Position numbers and translations under genes: made by a program
Shown: positions 49,659-59,639 of the stretch, piece after piece
Position numbering within the stretch: the stretch's first letter is position 1
How the letters are laid out: each line of letters opens with the position of its first letter
DNA from: Sphingomonadales bacterium
Lineage (GTDB): Bacteria; Pseudomonadota; Alphaproteobacteria; Sphingomonadales; Sphingomonadaceae
DNA: 64,000 nucleotides
Direction: 5' to 3'
NCBI GenBank assembly: GCA_947470185.1
Contig: CANIRZ010000001.1
Location: 158,013 to 222,012, forward strand
Notes under the pieces: generated by a model
Told to the model about the DNA's origin: nothing
Seen by the model: only the letters and a program-made list of their open reading frames with translations
The model's database searches: none

Positions 49659-51704
49659 TTAGCCGATAGGGTGAATCTCGTTGGGCGTTGCTTTGCCTAG
49701 ATACGTCGTGAGCGGCGTTGCGGAGCGCACGCGCGCCTTTTCGGGATGGAGATGGTCGTACATCACTGCATTTTCGAGTACGCGATACACATAATCGCGC
49801 GTTTCGCTGAGTGGGATTTTTTCGATCCATTCCATCATATCAATGCCGCCGGTGCGCGGATCACCATAGGCTTTGAGCCATTTGTTCACATTGCCAGGTC
49901 CGCCGTTATAGGCGGCTATCGCCAAGGGATAGCTTCCGCCGAAATAAGTAAGCATGCGTTCAATATAGGTCGCGCCAAGTGCGATATTATAGTCAGTGTC
50001 GACCGTTAGCGCATCTGGGCGATACGCCATGGCAATCTTGCCTGAGGTTTCGCGCGCTGTTCCGGGCATAAGCTGCATGAGGCCACGTGCGCCTGCGCCG
50101 CTGACAGCTGCCCTATCGAACTGGCTCTCTTGGCGCATGATGGCGTGGGCAAGCGTCCATGTCTGGATATGGGCAGCGGGGACGTTGACGGTTGGGTAGC
50201 TATTTCCAAGCAGGTCTGGAATGCCCGCACTACGCGCGCTGCGTCCAACCATCACAGCCAAATCCGGGCGCCCGAGTTTCTGCGAAAGCCCTACAGCTGC
50301 AACATAGTCATTCTTGTCGCTGGTGTTGCGCGCGATAGCCCGGAAAAAATTGCTTTGGTCGCGCCAGCTTCCATATTTTGATGCGAGCGCGGCCGCCAGA
50401 AGGACGTCAGGAACGCTGCCTTCCGCAATTACGGGGGTGGCGGCAGCAACACGAGGCACATTTGGCATCGGCCGGCGTAGTTGTTCCAGCGCCAGTTGGC
50501 CAAAAAAGCTCTCGTAAAAGACGGCCGCTTGCTCATGAAAACGGTTAGCTGACGCAAAGTCGCCAGCCTTTGCAGCCGCTTTTCCTGCCCAATAGAGCCC
50601 CTTTGATCGGGTTTGGGGGGATTTTGCCGCTGCAGCGTAACGTTCAAACATCGCAACAGCGTCGCGCGGGCGGCCAAGCTGCTCCAACGCGACGGAACCT
50701 GCTAACCAAGTCAAACTGGTATAGCGGTCACGCGTTGCGATATCTTGATCAAGCATAAGGACGCCTGACGGTATTGCGTCGTCAACACGCGAGGCGATAC
50801 GATAGGCCAAGTCATATTGGCCATCATCTTTGGCCGCCTGCGCGTGCGTGAGAAGTAATTGATACCAATCTTTTAATACAGGTGCAGGAGCCGCCAGTGT
50901 GCTTCGGTTTGCCAGCAGAGTTCGCGCACCGAAGCTGTTACCCGATGCGCGTAGAGCGTCGACCCGCGCGGCGATGAGGCTTGCTTCGCTATTGGCAGAA
51001 GCATCGACCTCATTTACTTTAAAGTCTGCGTCTGGTGCTTTTAGGCGGAGGGCGAGCGCAGCCGCAAACGCCGGTCGACGTTGCGGGGAGGTATACGCAA
51101 TCCAACGTTCTGCGGCGCTGGTTGAGCTTGCCCATAACAATCGGTCAACGTGGGCGTCATGATCTGCCGCATTAAATCTGCTGCCGGCAAAACGGTACAG
51201 TCGCGCCTCATCATCATTATTCAAAGGCCCACTGCGCCACGCTTGGCGCGCTTGTGTCTCAGCGCGCGTTTTGTCTCCCGATGCATCAAGTGCAATGGCG
51301 AATTTGGCGCGGCCGGTGTTTGTTAGTGGCGGCAATCGGTCGAAATAGGCAACAACTTGACTTGGCGAGTAAGACAAGGGGTTAATCGCTTGCTCGGCTT
51401 TTTTACGCATTTCCTCGGTGTTTGGCCAATCGGGATAAAGCATCAAAAAAGATGCATAGTCGCTGAAGCTGAAATTGCCGACTGCGCTTAATTTTCTCCA
51501 TCGTTCTAGCGCGGCGGGAATCTTGCCTTCGCTTGGGTCATAAACCACTGGCATTGCTACTGTTTGTCCGGATGGCGAGGAAACTGTGCCGTTGCCGGTC
51601 CCAGATTGCCATATTATGGACTGCGTTTCCTGGGCAGATGCCGATGTTGCTAACGGAATAATCAGCATCGATGCTGAAATGAGATGCTTTACCATGCTGG
51701 ACAT
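49659..51704 (-). CDS. Soluble lytic murein transglycosylase (Slt family)
   Basis: A 681-residue periplasmic peptidoglycan-cleaving enzyme. A signal peptide (LISASMLIIPLATSASA) leads into a long superhelical alpha domain (about residues 40-480). The C-terminal SLT domain has the catalytic Glu in AIMRQESQFDRAAVSGAGARGLMQLMP and the AIAAYNGGPGNVNKWL motif. The length and order match the Slt70 family. It is divergent from dapA with 87 bases between starts. Confidence 0.92.
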   Translation of the reverse strand: MSSMVKHLISASMLIIPLATSASAQETQSIIWQSGTGNGTVSSPSGQTVAMPVVYDPSEGKIPAALERWRKLSAVGNFSFSDYASFLMLYPDWPNTEEMRKKAEQAINPLSYSPSQVVAYFDRLPPLTNTGRAKFAIALDASGDKTRAETQARQAWRSGPLNNDDEARLYRFAGSRFNAADHDAHVDRLLWASSTSAAERWIAYTSPQRRPAFAAALALRLKAPDADFKVNEVDASANSEASLIAARVDALRASGNSFGARTLLANRSTLAAPAPVLKDWYQLLLTHAQAAKDDGQYDLAYRIASRVDDAIPSGVLMLDQDIATRDRYTSLTWLAGSVALEQLGRPRDAVAMFERYAAAAKSPQTRSKGLYWAGKAAAKAGDFASANRFHEQAAVFYESFFGQLALEQLRRPMPNVPRVAAATPVIAEGSVPDVLLAAALASKYGSWRDQSNFFRAIARNTSDKNDYVAAVGLSQKLGRPDLAVMVGRSARSAGIPDLLGNSYPTVNVPAAHIQTWTLAHAIMRQESQFDRAAVSGAGARGLMQLMPGTARETSGKIAMAYRPDALTVDTDYNIALGATYIERMLTYFGGSYPLAIAAYNGGPGNVNKWLKAYGDPRTGGIDMMEWIEKIPLSETRDYVYRVLENAVMYDHLHPEKARVRSATPLTTYLGKATPNEIHPIG

Positions 51705-51791
51705 ATTATGTGCCCCATCCTTATCAGTTGCTGAATGAACGACTATATAGCCACAAGCGGCTATTATGGCCCAGAATGAAAGTCCTATGCT

Positions 51792-52667
51792 ATGTTTTCG
51801 GGATCAATACCGGCCCTAGTGACTCCTTTTTACGACGGAGCGTTTAGCGAAAAGCATTTTCGCGCGTTGATCGATTGGCAAATCGATCAGGGCTCTAACG
51901 CGCTTGTGCCGGCAGGGACCACTGGCGAAGCATCAACGCTGTCAAATGCCGAGCATCATCGTGTTATTGAAGTGTGTATCGAACAGGCCGCTGGCCGGGT
52001 TCCCGTTATCGCTGGTTGTGGATCTAACGACACTAACAATGCGGTTCTGCACTTGAACTTTTCAAAGAAAAGCGGGGCGGCTGCTGGGCTCGTAGTTGCG
52101 CCATATTACAACCGCCCCAATCAAGAGGGCATTTACGCGCACTTTGAACATATGACGAAGAAGAACGACTTGCCAATCGTGCTTTACAATGTACCTGCGC
52201 GGACGGTGACCGATATTAAACCCGAAACTGTTGCGCGGCTTGCGAAGCTTCCTACGGTAATCGGCATCAAGGACGCGAGCGGAGATATGCCCCGTGTCAC
52301 CGATCACCGCTTGGCTTGCGGACCGGATTTCTGTTTGCTGTCGGGCGTTGATGAGCAATCGCTTGCGTTCAACGCTGCGGGGGGAAGGGGGTGTATTTCC
52401 GTTACAGCTAATGTCGCGCCGAAGCTTTGCGCTGCATTTCAGGCGGCATGTGCCTTGGGTGATTACGATCTCGCACGCGAACTGAACGACAAGCTATATC
52501 CTCTTCATTTGGCGTTATTTTCTGATGCATCTCCTGGACCAATAAAATATGCATTGTCGCGTGTTATTGAAGGATTTCCAACAGAATTGCGTTTGCCAAT
52601 GACGCCGCCAAGCGAGGCGAGCCGTCGACAGGTGGACGCCGCCTTGGAGAATGCAGGCCTAATCTAA
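51792..52667 (+). CDS. dapA: 4-hydroxy-tetrahydrodipicolinate synthase
   Basis: A 291-residue (beta/alpha)8 aldolase that condenses pyruvate with aspartate semialdehyde for lysine and peptidoglycan precursors. Visible features are [47 protein letters not shown], the catalytic tyrosine in [11 protein letters not shown], and the Schiff-base lysine in [10 protein letters not shown]. The stop overlaps the smpB start by one base (TAATG). dapA-smpB linkage is common in alphaproteobacteria. Confidence 0.96.
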   Translation: MFSGSIPALVTPFYDGAFSEKHFRALIDWQIDQGSNALVPAGTTGEASTLSNAEHHRVIEVCIEQAAGRVPVIAGCGSNDTNNAVLHLNFSKKSGAAAGLVVAPYYNRPNQEGIYAHFEHMTKKNDLPIVLYNVPARTVTDIKPETVARLAKLPTVIGIKDASGDMPRVTDHRLACGPDFCLLSGVDEQSLAFNAAGGRGCISVTANVAPKLCAAFQAACALGDYDLARELNDKLYPLHLALFSDASPGPIKYALSRVIEGFPTELRLPMTPPSEASRRQVDAALENAGLI

Positions 52668-53149
52668 TGACCCGCCCAAAGCCCGAAGCCTTTAACAAAG
52701 TGAAAACGGTCGCTGAAAACCGGCGGGCGCGGTATGATTTTCATATCGATGATAAATATGAGGCGGGTATTGTCCTTACAGGTACGGAGGTAAAGTCACT
52801 TCGGTTTGGCGAAGGGTCAATCGCCGAAAGCTATGCCGAGGTGCGCGATGACCAAATTTGGCTCATCAATGCCAATATACCCGAGTTTAGCCACGGCAAC
52901 CGCAACAATCATGAGCCAAAACGCCCGCGAAAACTGCTGCTTAACGAACGTGAAATACATAAGCTGCACGGCGCGGTTATGCGGCAAGGAATGACGCTTG
53001 TTCCGCTTTCGATTTATTTTAATGGCAGAGGCAGGGCAAAGGTTGAGCTTGCGTTGGCAAAGGGTAAAAAGGCACCTGATAAAAGGGCGACAGAAAAAGA
53101 ACGCGACTGGAAGCGGGAACAAGGACGTATCATGCGGGACCGTGGATGA
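52667..53149 (+). CDS. smpB: SsrA-binding protein SmpB
   Basis: A 160-residue partner of tmRNA. It shows [55 protein letters not shown], and the C-terminal tail rich in Lys and Arg ([20 protein letters not shown]) that enters the mRNA channel. The alphaproteobacterial tmRNA it serves is encoded at 29081-29480. It overlaps dapA by one base and the DUF2062 gene by four. Confidence 0.97.
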   Translation: MTRPKPEAFNKVKTVAENRRARYDFHIDDKYEAGIVLTGTEVKSLRFGEGSIAESYAEVRDDQIWLINANIPEFSHGNRNNHEPKRPRKLLLNEREIHKLHGAVMRQGMTLVPLSIYFNGRGRAKVELALAKGKKAPDKRATEKERDWKREQGRIMRDRG

Positions 53150-53712
53150 GTAAATTTAACGCCTGGCTTCAGCAGCAAGCGCCAACACGGGACAGCTTTG
53201 AGCGCAGTCGCTTCTTGCGACCGTTTGCGCAGCGCGTGTTCCATCCGGCGCTTTGGCGTTTTACGCGTCGCTCCGTCCCGCGCGGTGTAGCACTTGGCTT
53301 GCTGGTAGGCATTTTCCTTTTGATACCCGGTGTGCAAATTGCAGGCGTGGCGCTTTTGGCACTACCTTTCAGGGCCAATATTCCCATCGGCGCAGCCATG
53401 ACCTTTCTGAGCATGCCTGCGACAACTCCGTTTATCTTGTTCGGATCGGTTTACGTTGGCGAGTCCGTGCTTCGCTTAAACAATGGGTCGGGCCACCTTT
53501 ACCGGCTGATAGAGACTTCCGCGCCACTTTCTGCTTGGGGTGACTATGTCTGGAACGAAGCCCCGCTTGCACTTTTGCAGGGCATTGCCGGGCTTGCCAT
53601 AATTTCTATCGGTATGGCTATCATAGGCTATTTTATCGCAGCGTTGTTTTGGCGTTGGCGGGTGAGCGTGAAATGGCGACGCCGGTCGAAAGCAATTGCG
53701 TCTGGTGGATAA
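53146..53712 (+). CDS. DUF2062 family membrane protein
   Basis: A 188-residue protein with three membrane segments ([55 protein letters not shown]) and basic ends. The pattern ALGLLVGIF...P-x-Q and [10 protein letters not shown]-x-x-x-PATTP is typical of DUF2062. The function of this family is not settled. Translation is coupled to smpB by an ATGA overlap. Confidence 0.85.
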   Translation: MSKFNAWLQQQAPTRDSFERSRFLRPFAQRVFHPALWRFTRRSVPRGVALGLLVGIFLLIPGVQIAGVALLALPFRANIPIGAAMTFLSMPATTPFILFGSVYVGESVLRLNNGSGHLYRLIETSAPLSAWGDYVWNEAPLALLQGIAGLAIISIGMAIIGYFIAALFWRWRVSVKWRRRSKAIASGG

Positions 53713-53775
53713 GCCTTTGGAGGCATCGTTCCGTCCGTCGTAGTAGTTTCCCATATCTTTCCGGGGAGTATAAAC

Positions 53776-55824
53776 ATGAATTTCGCTAATAAGCTGGCAC
53801 TGGCCGCTTCTGTGTCGCTGGCATCGCTAGCAACACCCTCTTTTGCGCAAGAGGCGCAGCAGCCGCCGCAGAAAGTTAGCAAAGACGGCGCGCAACTGGG
53901 CACTTTCGGTTTTGACATAGCGGGTATGGATGCGAGCGTGTCGCCCGCAGATGATTTTTACTTATTTGCAAATGGCAAATGGGCTGCCACCACGGCCATA
54001 CCAGCGGACAAGTCCAACTACGGAATGTTTACTGCCCTCGACGATCTATCGAAAGACCGCGTCAAGCTGGTGCTGGATGCGGAGAAAGACCGCAAGGGAA
54101 GCAAGGCAGGCGATGTTTACGCGAGCTATATTGATCAAGCTGCTGTTGAGAAAAAGGGCCTCGCGCCCGTACAGCCATGGTTGAAAACCGTGCGCGGTGT
54201 TAAAAGCAAAGCAGCTTTTGAAAAGCTGATGCCCATTGCGGCACGCAATGGCGTTGGCGCGCTGTTCGGTGGCTATGTTGGGCAGGATGACAAAAACCCT
54301 GACGTCTATATTTTTCAGATTTATCAAGGTGGCACCGGCTTGCCTGATCGTGACATGTATTTGATCGAAAATGATAAATTCGAAGGTATAAGAAAGGCCT
54401 ATAAGGACTATCTTGCACAGATGCTGACGCTCGCGGGTGAGAAAAACGCAGTTGCCCGTGCCGATGCGATCTTTGCGATGGAGAAGAAGATTGCTGCCGT
54501 ACAGTGGACGCGCGAAGATTCCAGTGATGCGACCAAGACCTACAACAAAATGTCGTTGCAGCAGTTGGATGCTGTAACACCAGGTTTAAAAATGTCGCCT
54601 ATCCTTGCAAAGCTCAGCCCCAAGATAAGCGATGTCATCGTCAACCAGCCAAGCGCGCTGACGGGCATATCCAAGATATATGCGGAAACGGATTTGTCGG
54701 TTCTGAAAGACCAGATGCTCGTCAACAGCCTGTCAACTTTCTCTAACGTTCTGCCTGACTCAGTCGCCGACACGACCTTCGCCTTTTACGGCACCACCCT
54801 TCAAGGTACGCCGCAACGCGAACCGCGCTGGAAACGTGGTGTAGGATTGACCGAAGGCACCGTGGGTGACGAGGTGGGTAAAGCTTATGCTGCGAAATAT
54901 TTCCCACCAGAGACCAAGGCAGCAATGGATGTGCTGGTTAAAAATGTGCTCGCTGCAATGGGCCGCCGCATTGATAATCTCGCTTGGATGCAGCCCGAAA
55001 CTAAGGTCAAGGCGCGCGCCAAGCTGGCCAACTTCACGACGAAGATCGGCTACCCCGATCGTTGGAAAGATTATTCTACCCTGAAGATTGTACGTGGTGA
55101 TGTGTTTGGAAATGACCTGCGTTCCAACCAATGGGGCTTTGACGATAATATGTCGAAGCTTGGGCAGCCAATCCGTCGCTGGGAATGGGGCATGTTGCCG
55201 CAAACGGTCAACGCTTATGCCAATTTTGGCATGAATGAAGTTGTGTTCCCCGCGGCTATTCTCCAACCCCCATTTTTTGATGCAAAGGCGGATGCAGCAG
55301 TGAATTACGGCGGCATTGGTGCTGTCATTGGTCATGAAATTAGCCACCATTTTGATGACCAAGGTTCCAAATATGACGCCACGGGAAAACTATCCGATTG
55401 GTGGACCGAGAGCGACGTTAAGGCTTTTGAGGCAGCAGGCAAAAAATTGATTGCGCAATATGACGCGTACAAGATTTTTCCTGACGCATCAGTGAAGGGT
55501 GAATTTACGCTGGGCGAGAATATTGGCGACCTTGCCGGATTGACGATCGCTTATGATGCGTACCGGACTTCACTCAACGGCATTGAGCCGCCGGTACTTG
55601 ATGGAATGACTGGGGATCAGCGCTTCTTCCTTGGCTGGGCTCAGGTCTGGCGGCGGAATTACCGCGAAGCCAATTTGCGTCAGCGGTTGATTACGGACCC
55701 GCACAGCCCCTCGGCGCAGCGTGCTTGGGTGGTACGCAATCTTGACAAATGGTACGATGCGTTCCAGCCCAAGGCGGATGGAAAAATTTACCTCAAGCCT
55801 GAGGACCGCGTTCGAATCTGGTAA
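53776..55824 (+). CDS. M13 family metalloendopeptidase (neprilysin-like)
   Basis: A 682-residue exported zinc peptidase. A signal peptide ends near PSFAQEAQ. The N-terminal M13 domain begins at GMDASVSPADDFYLFANGKW. The catalytic part has NEVVFPAAILQPPFF, the zinc motif GAVIGHEISHHFDDQG (HExxH), and GEFTLGENIGDLAGLTIAYDAY (ExxxD). It ends in RVRIW, as is usual for the family (CRVW-like). It degrades peptides in the periplasm. It lies 9 bases upstream of cckA, close enough to share a transcript. Confidence 0.94.
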   Translation: MNFANKLALAASVSLASLATPSFAQEAQQPPQKVSKDGAQLGTFGFDIAGMDASVSPADDFYLFANGKWAATTAIPADKSNYGMFTALDDLSKDRVKLVLDAEKDRKGSKAGDVYASYIDQAAVEKKGLAPVQPWLKTVRGVKSKAAFEKLMPIAARNGVGALFGGYVGQDDKNPDVYIFQIYQGGTGLPDRDMYLIENDKFEGIRKAYKDYLAQMLTLAGEKNAVARADAIFAMEKKIAAVQWTREDSSDATKTYNKMSLQQLDAVTPGLKMSPILAKLSPKISDVIVNQPSALTGISKIYAETDLSVLKDQMLVNSLSTFSNVLPDSVADTTFAFYGTTLQGTPQREPRWKRGVGLTEGTVGDEVGKAYAAKYFPPETKAAMDVLVKNVLAAMGRRIDNLAWMQPETKVKARAKLANFTTKIGYPDRWKDYSTLKIVRGDVFGNDLRSNQWGFDDNMSKLGQPIRRWEWGMLPQTVNAYANFGMNEVVFPAAILQPPFFDAKADAAVNYGGIGAVIGHEISHHFDDQGSKYDATGKLSDWWTESDVKAFEAAGKKLIAQYDAYKIFPDASVKGEFTLGENIGDLAGLTIAYDAYRTSLNGIEPPVLDGMTGDQRFFLGWAQVWRRNYREANLRQRLITDPHSPSAQRAWVVRNLDKWYDAFQPKADGKIYLKPEDRVRIW

Positions 55825-55833
55825 GGAACTGCT

Positions 55834-58242
55834 TTGAATAAGATATCCCCGCCAACTGAGTTTCAGATGCTTGGTGGGGATGTCGATGCGTCTCCTCGCC
55901 CACAGCTGTTGCAATTGGCGGTTCTGTCTTTGGCAATTGTGCTGTCGCTTTTGATCCTGTGGTTTTCCACCAAAAGTGTAATATTGGTTGGGTCCTGCAG
56001 CGCTGGGATCATCGCTGCTGCGGGGCTTATCCAATATTTCCGTGGCGGTCGTACAGCGGACAATAGGCAAGTGCTGTCTGTACCCGATTGGTCCATTACC
56101 CATGCCGCGACCCAGTCGAGCAATGCCGCCATCGCAATTAGCGACCGCGCCGGGCGCTTAGTGTGCGCCAACGACCATTTTACGATGGCCTTTCCCGGGT
56201 TAAAGGCGCCGCCCGATCTAGGTGTTGATGATGCCAGCCGCGTCGCACTTGTCGAAGCCGGCCGCGCTGCTTGGCGCGACGGCAGCGCGGGCATTAATGC
56301 CGTAAGGAAAGAGGGCCGCAGTTACAGCGTCAAGGTCGCAAGGGCAGGCGCGGCCGACGAGTATCTTTTGTGGCGTTTGGAAACTTTGGAACGGCTCGGC
56401 ATTGAAAGCCGCGCTATTGAGCTGATATCCGGACGGATAGGTCGGGCTATGTCCAGCAGTGGCGTTATGGCGGTTGCCGTGGGCCCTGATGGCCGGGTGC
56501 GCAGCGCAAACGCGGCTTTTGCGTTGCGGGCGACGGGTGCTGGTGTCGAGACGACTAGCGGGCAGCTATTTGGTGACTTTGTGCGGATGGACGAAAAGGG
56601 CAGCGTATTTTTTGAACGTGAGGGCCGCAGTGGTTTGCCGATCCGGTTGCTGCACATACCCTTGAACCAGAATGCTGCGGAAGGCGCGGCGCTGTTGCTG
56701 GCCGTCGATGAAGAGGGCGCTACAGTGGACCGCGGTCTGGCACTGGCGCATGTTGAGCAATTGTTGTCGACCTTGCCGCTGGGGCTCGCTCTCGTTGACC
56801 GCGACGGGCGCTTTTTATTCGCAAACGATGCCTTCGCCCGCGTTCTTGATGTCGAACCGACAAAACTGCCGCCTTATCCGGCTGACCTTGTCATCAGCGA
56901 AGACAAAGGGGCCGTCCTTGACAGCATCCGACGTTATGGCAGCGGTTCGATGACCTCGGGTGATATTGCTATCCGGTTGAAGGAGCGGCCGGATGAGGTG
57001 ATTGCGTTATCCATCGCTGGGGTACGCGGGCTGGGTGACGCCGCCGTGCTGCTTGGGCTGAAAGACAACAGCGAAGAGATAATCCTGAAGCGCCAAGTCG
57101 CGCAGCAGACGAAGATGGAATCCATCGGTCAACTGGCCGGCGGCGTGGCGCACGATTTTAACAATATTCTGACTGCGATTATAGGCTATTGCGATCTTAT
57201 GCTGCTGCGCCATCAACCGGGGGACAGCGACTATGACGATATCCAGCAGATCAAAAATAATTCAAATCGCGCAGCAAGCCTAACGCGACAATTGCTGGCC
57301 TTTTCGCGGCAGCAAACCCTGCGCCCGCAAATCCTGCAGCTCGCCAATGTGGTGGCCGATGTTTCGAGCCTCCTGAAGCGCTTGCTGGGTGCGACTGTGC
57401 GGCTAGAGGTGCACCATGGACGCAATGTAGGGGCGGTGCGGGCCGACCCGGGGCAGCTAGAGCAAGTTATCATCAACCTGGGCGTCAACGCGCGCGATGC
57501 GATGCCGAAGGGCGGCGTGGTGCACATCAGCACGGCTGCAGTCAGCCAAGGCGAAGTCTCTGCGATGGGTGGCGAATCCCTACCTGTGGGTGACTATGTT
57601 CAGCTTTCGGTTGAAGACAGCGGTTTTGGTATTCCCAAAGAAAATTTGTCTAAGATATTCGAACCATTTTTTACAACTAAGGAAATAGGCAACGGAACTG
57701 GGCTTGGTCTGTCAACGGTATACGGTATCGTGAAACAATCGGGCGGGTTCATTTTCGCCGACTCAAAGCCGGGGCAGGGCACGCGTTTCGACATATTCCT
57801 ACCTGTTCATCATGGCGAAGCTGCCGCGTCGGAAATCGCCAAGCGTGAATTGTATAAGCCAAAGGACTTGTGGGGCAGCGGCCGGATCTTGATTGTCGAG
57901 GACGAGGATATGGTCCGCGCAGTCGCAGAGCGCGCGCTGGTGCGGCAGGGCTATGTGGTCGAAACCGCAAGCGACGGCGAACAGGCGCTTGAGCTGTTTG
58001 CCGATGGAAAGCGTTATGACTTGGTGGTGTCGGACGTCGTGATGCCCAATCTGGACGGCCCATCGATGGCACGGCAATTGCGGGAGAACTATGGCGAGAT
58101 CCGGTTGCTGTTCATGTCGGGCTATGCCGAAGAGCAATTGCGCGAGACGATCAGCCTCGACAATGTATCGTTCTTGGCTAAGCCATTTTCCGTTCAGCAG
58201 ATTGCGGAAGCTGTGCACGACGCGCTTGCGAAGGACGGTTAA
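55834..58242 (+). CDS. cckA: Hybrid sensor histidine kinase CckA
   Basis: An 802-residue cell-cycle kinase. Two membrane helices lie at residues of about 25-70, then PAS-like regions (ATQSSNAAIAISDRAGRLVCAN and STLPLGLALVDRDGRFLFAND), HisKA with the phospho-His in LAGGVAHDFNNILTAIIGYCDLM, a HATPase domain (GVNARDAMPKGG, FEPFFTTKEIGNGTGLGLSTVYGIV), and a receiver with Asp in YDLVVSDVVMPNLDGPSM. In alphaproteobacteria CckA feeds phosphate through ChpT to CtrA and CpdR. The start is TTG at 55834 with AAGGA 7 bases upstream; an ATG at 55867 is the alternative. Confidence 0.95.
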   Translation: MNKISPPTEFQMLGGDVDASPRPQLLQLAVLSLAIVLSLLILWFSTKSVILVGSCSAGIIAAAGLIQYFRGGRTADNRQVLSVPDWSITHAATQSSNAAIAISDRAGRLVCANDHFTMAFPGLKAPPDLGVDDASRVALVEAGRAAWRDGSAGINAVRKEGRSYSVKVARAGAADEYLLWRLETLERLGIESRAIELISGRIGRAMSSSGVMAVAVGPDGRVRSANAAFALRATGAGVETTSGQLFGDFVRMDEKGSVFFEREGRSGLPIRLLHIPLNQNAAEGAALLLAVDEEGATVDRGLALAHVEQLLSTLPLGLALVDRDGRFLFANDAFARVLDVEPTKLPPYPADLVISEDKGAVLDSIRRYGSGSMTSGDIAIRLKERPDEVIALSIAGVRGLGDAAVLLGLKDNSEEIILKRQVAQQTKMESIGQLAGGVAHDFNNILTAIIGYCDLMLLRHQPGDSDYDDIQQIKNNSNRAASLTRQLLAFSRQQTLRPQILQLANVVADVSSLLKRLLGATVRLEVHHGRNVGAVRADPGQLEQVIINLGVNARDAMPKGGVVHISTAAVSQGEVSAMGGESLPVGDYVQLSVEDSGFGIPKENLSKIFEPFFTTKEIGNGTGLGLSTVYGIVKQSGGFIFADSKPGQGTRFDIFLPVHHGEAAASEIAKRELYKPKDLWGSGRILIVEDEDMVRAVAERALVRQGYVVETASDGEQALELFADGKRYDLVVSDVVMPNLDGPSMARQLRENYGEIRLLFMSGYAEEQLRETISLDNVSFLAKPFSVQQIAEAVHDALAKDG

Positions 58243-58276
58243 GTTAGATATTGAAATAGCATAAATAAATTTTTTT

Positions 58277-58291
58277 GTTCCACTCTTGTTC
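58277..58291 (+). promoter_or_regulatory. LexA (SOS) box upstream of recA
   Basis: GTTC-CACTCTT-GTTC is an exact match to the alphaproteobacterial LexA box (direct repeat GTTC-N7-GTTC). It overlaps the -35 element of the probable recA promoter, so LexA binding would block RNA polymerase. Confidence 0.9.
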
Positions 58292-58314
58292 TTTTAGAAC
58301 AGAAGGTGTACATA
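58286..58314 (+). promoter_or_regulatory. Probable recA promoter
   Basis: TTGTTC (58286-58291) and TACATA (58309-58314) are separated by exactly 17 bases and lie 55 bases before the recA ATG. The -35 is contained in the LexA box. Confidence 0.65.
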
Positions 58315-58368
58315 GCTGTTATTCCGGAAGAGTTTTCGGAACCAGGCATGACGCTAAGGAGTGGAAAA

Positions 58369-59448
58369 ATGGCAGCAAGTCTCAAAATTATTGACGGGAA
58401 TCAGGCAAACGGTATGAAAAATTCAGAACGTGAAAAGGCACTAGAAGCAGCCTTGGCGCAGATTGATCGCGCATTCGGCAAGGGTTCGGCGATGAAGCTG
58501 GGCAGCCGTGAAGCGATTAGCATTGATGCGGTGTCGACTGGCTCGCTTGGGCTCGACATAGCACTTGGCATTGGTGGATTGCCAAAAGGCCGCGTGATTG
58601 AAATTTACGGCCCTGAAAGCTCGGGTAAGACAACGCTGACGCTGCACGTGATTGCAGAGGCGCAGAAGGCAGGTGGTACCGCGGCATTCATCGACGCGGA
58701 GCATGCGCTTGATCCCGGCTATGCCAAGAAGCTTGGTGTGGATATCGACAATTTGATCGTGTCTCAGCCTGATACGGGTGAGCAGGCGCTTGAGATCGCC
58801 GATACGCTCGTGCGGTCAAACGCGGTGGATATCATCGTGATCGACTCGGTGGCTGCACTCGTTCCGCGCGCAGAAATCGAAGGTGAGATGGGCGATAGCC
58901 ATGTTGGTCTGCAAGCGCGATTGATGAGCCAAGCGCTCCGCAAAATCACCGGCTCAATAAGCCGTTCGAACTGCATGGTCATCTTCATTAACCAGATTCG
59001 TATGAAGATTGGTGTGATGTACGGTTCGCCTGAAACGACAACGGGCGGCAATGCGTTGAAATTTTATGCGTCGGTGCGTTTGGACATTCGTCGCACTGGG
59101 CAAATCAAGGCAGGTGAAGATATTGTGGGCAACACGACCCGCGTGAAGGTTGTGAAGAACAAGGTGGCTCCGCCGTTTAAGCAGGTCGAATTTGATATCA
59201 TGTATGGTGAAGGCATTTCCAAAACGGGTGAACTTCTCGATTTGGGTGTGAAGGCCGGATTGGTTGAGAAATCGGGTAGCTGGTTCAGTTATGATTCGAT
59301 CCGCATCGGGCAAGGTCGCGAGAATTCGAAAAGTTACCTGACTGAAAATCCTGAAGTTGCGGCGCGGTTGGAAGCAGCCATCCGCGGAAAGACGGAGGAA
59401 GTGGCCGAGGTTCTGATGACAGGCCCCGACGCGGACGACGACGTTTAA
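58369..59448 (+). CDS. recA: Recombinase A
   Basis: A 359-residue recombinase for homologous recombination and SOS induction. Features are [18 protein letters not shown], Walker [35 protein letters not shown], Walker [31 protein letters not shown][10 protein letters not shown], and the DNA-binding region [32 protein letters not shown]. The ATG at 58369 has AAGGAG 7 bases upstream. Expression is SOS-controlled (LexA box at 58277). Confidence 0.99.
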   Translation: MAASLKIIDGNQANGMKNSEREKALEAALAQIDRAFGKGSAMKLGSREAISIDAVSTGSLGLDIALGIGGLPKGRVIEIYGPESSGKTTLTLHVIAEAQKAGGTAAFIDAEHALDPGYAKKLGVDIDNLIVSQPDTGEQALEIADTLVRSNAVDIIVIDSVAALVPRAEIEGEMGDSHVGLQARLMSQALRKITGSISRSNCMVIFINQIRMKIGVMYGSPETTTGGNALKFYASVRLDIRRTGQIKAGEDIVGNTTRVKVVKNKVAPPFKQVEFDIMYGEGISKTGELLDLGVKAGLVEKSGSWFSYDSIRIGQGRENSKSYLTENPEVAARLEAAIRGKTEEVAEVLMTGPDADDDV

Positions 59449-59505
59449 GGCAACGGCTTCTCTTTTTTAAGAACAAGCGCGGCCTTGCCTGAGGCTGCTG
59501 CTTTC

Positions 59506-59535
59506 GACCCGCCCTGGTCCACCCTGGGGCGGGTC
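59506..59535 (+). terminator. Terminator-like stem-loop after recA
   Basis: GACCCGCCC-N12-GGGCGGGTC makes a 9-bp GC-rich stem 57 bases after the recA stop, followed by ATTTGTGT. The T-run is short, so termination may be partial. Confidence 0.65.
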
Positions 59536-59639
59536 ATTTGTGTCTGCGTGGGTTGAGGCTTCGCTATTGGGGAGCATATACATAAAGCTAGGGCCGCACG
59601 AGACTTGACAGATATGTTAGCGGCGGCCCAACTGCCCGT

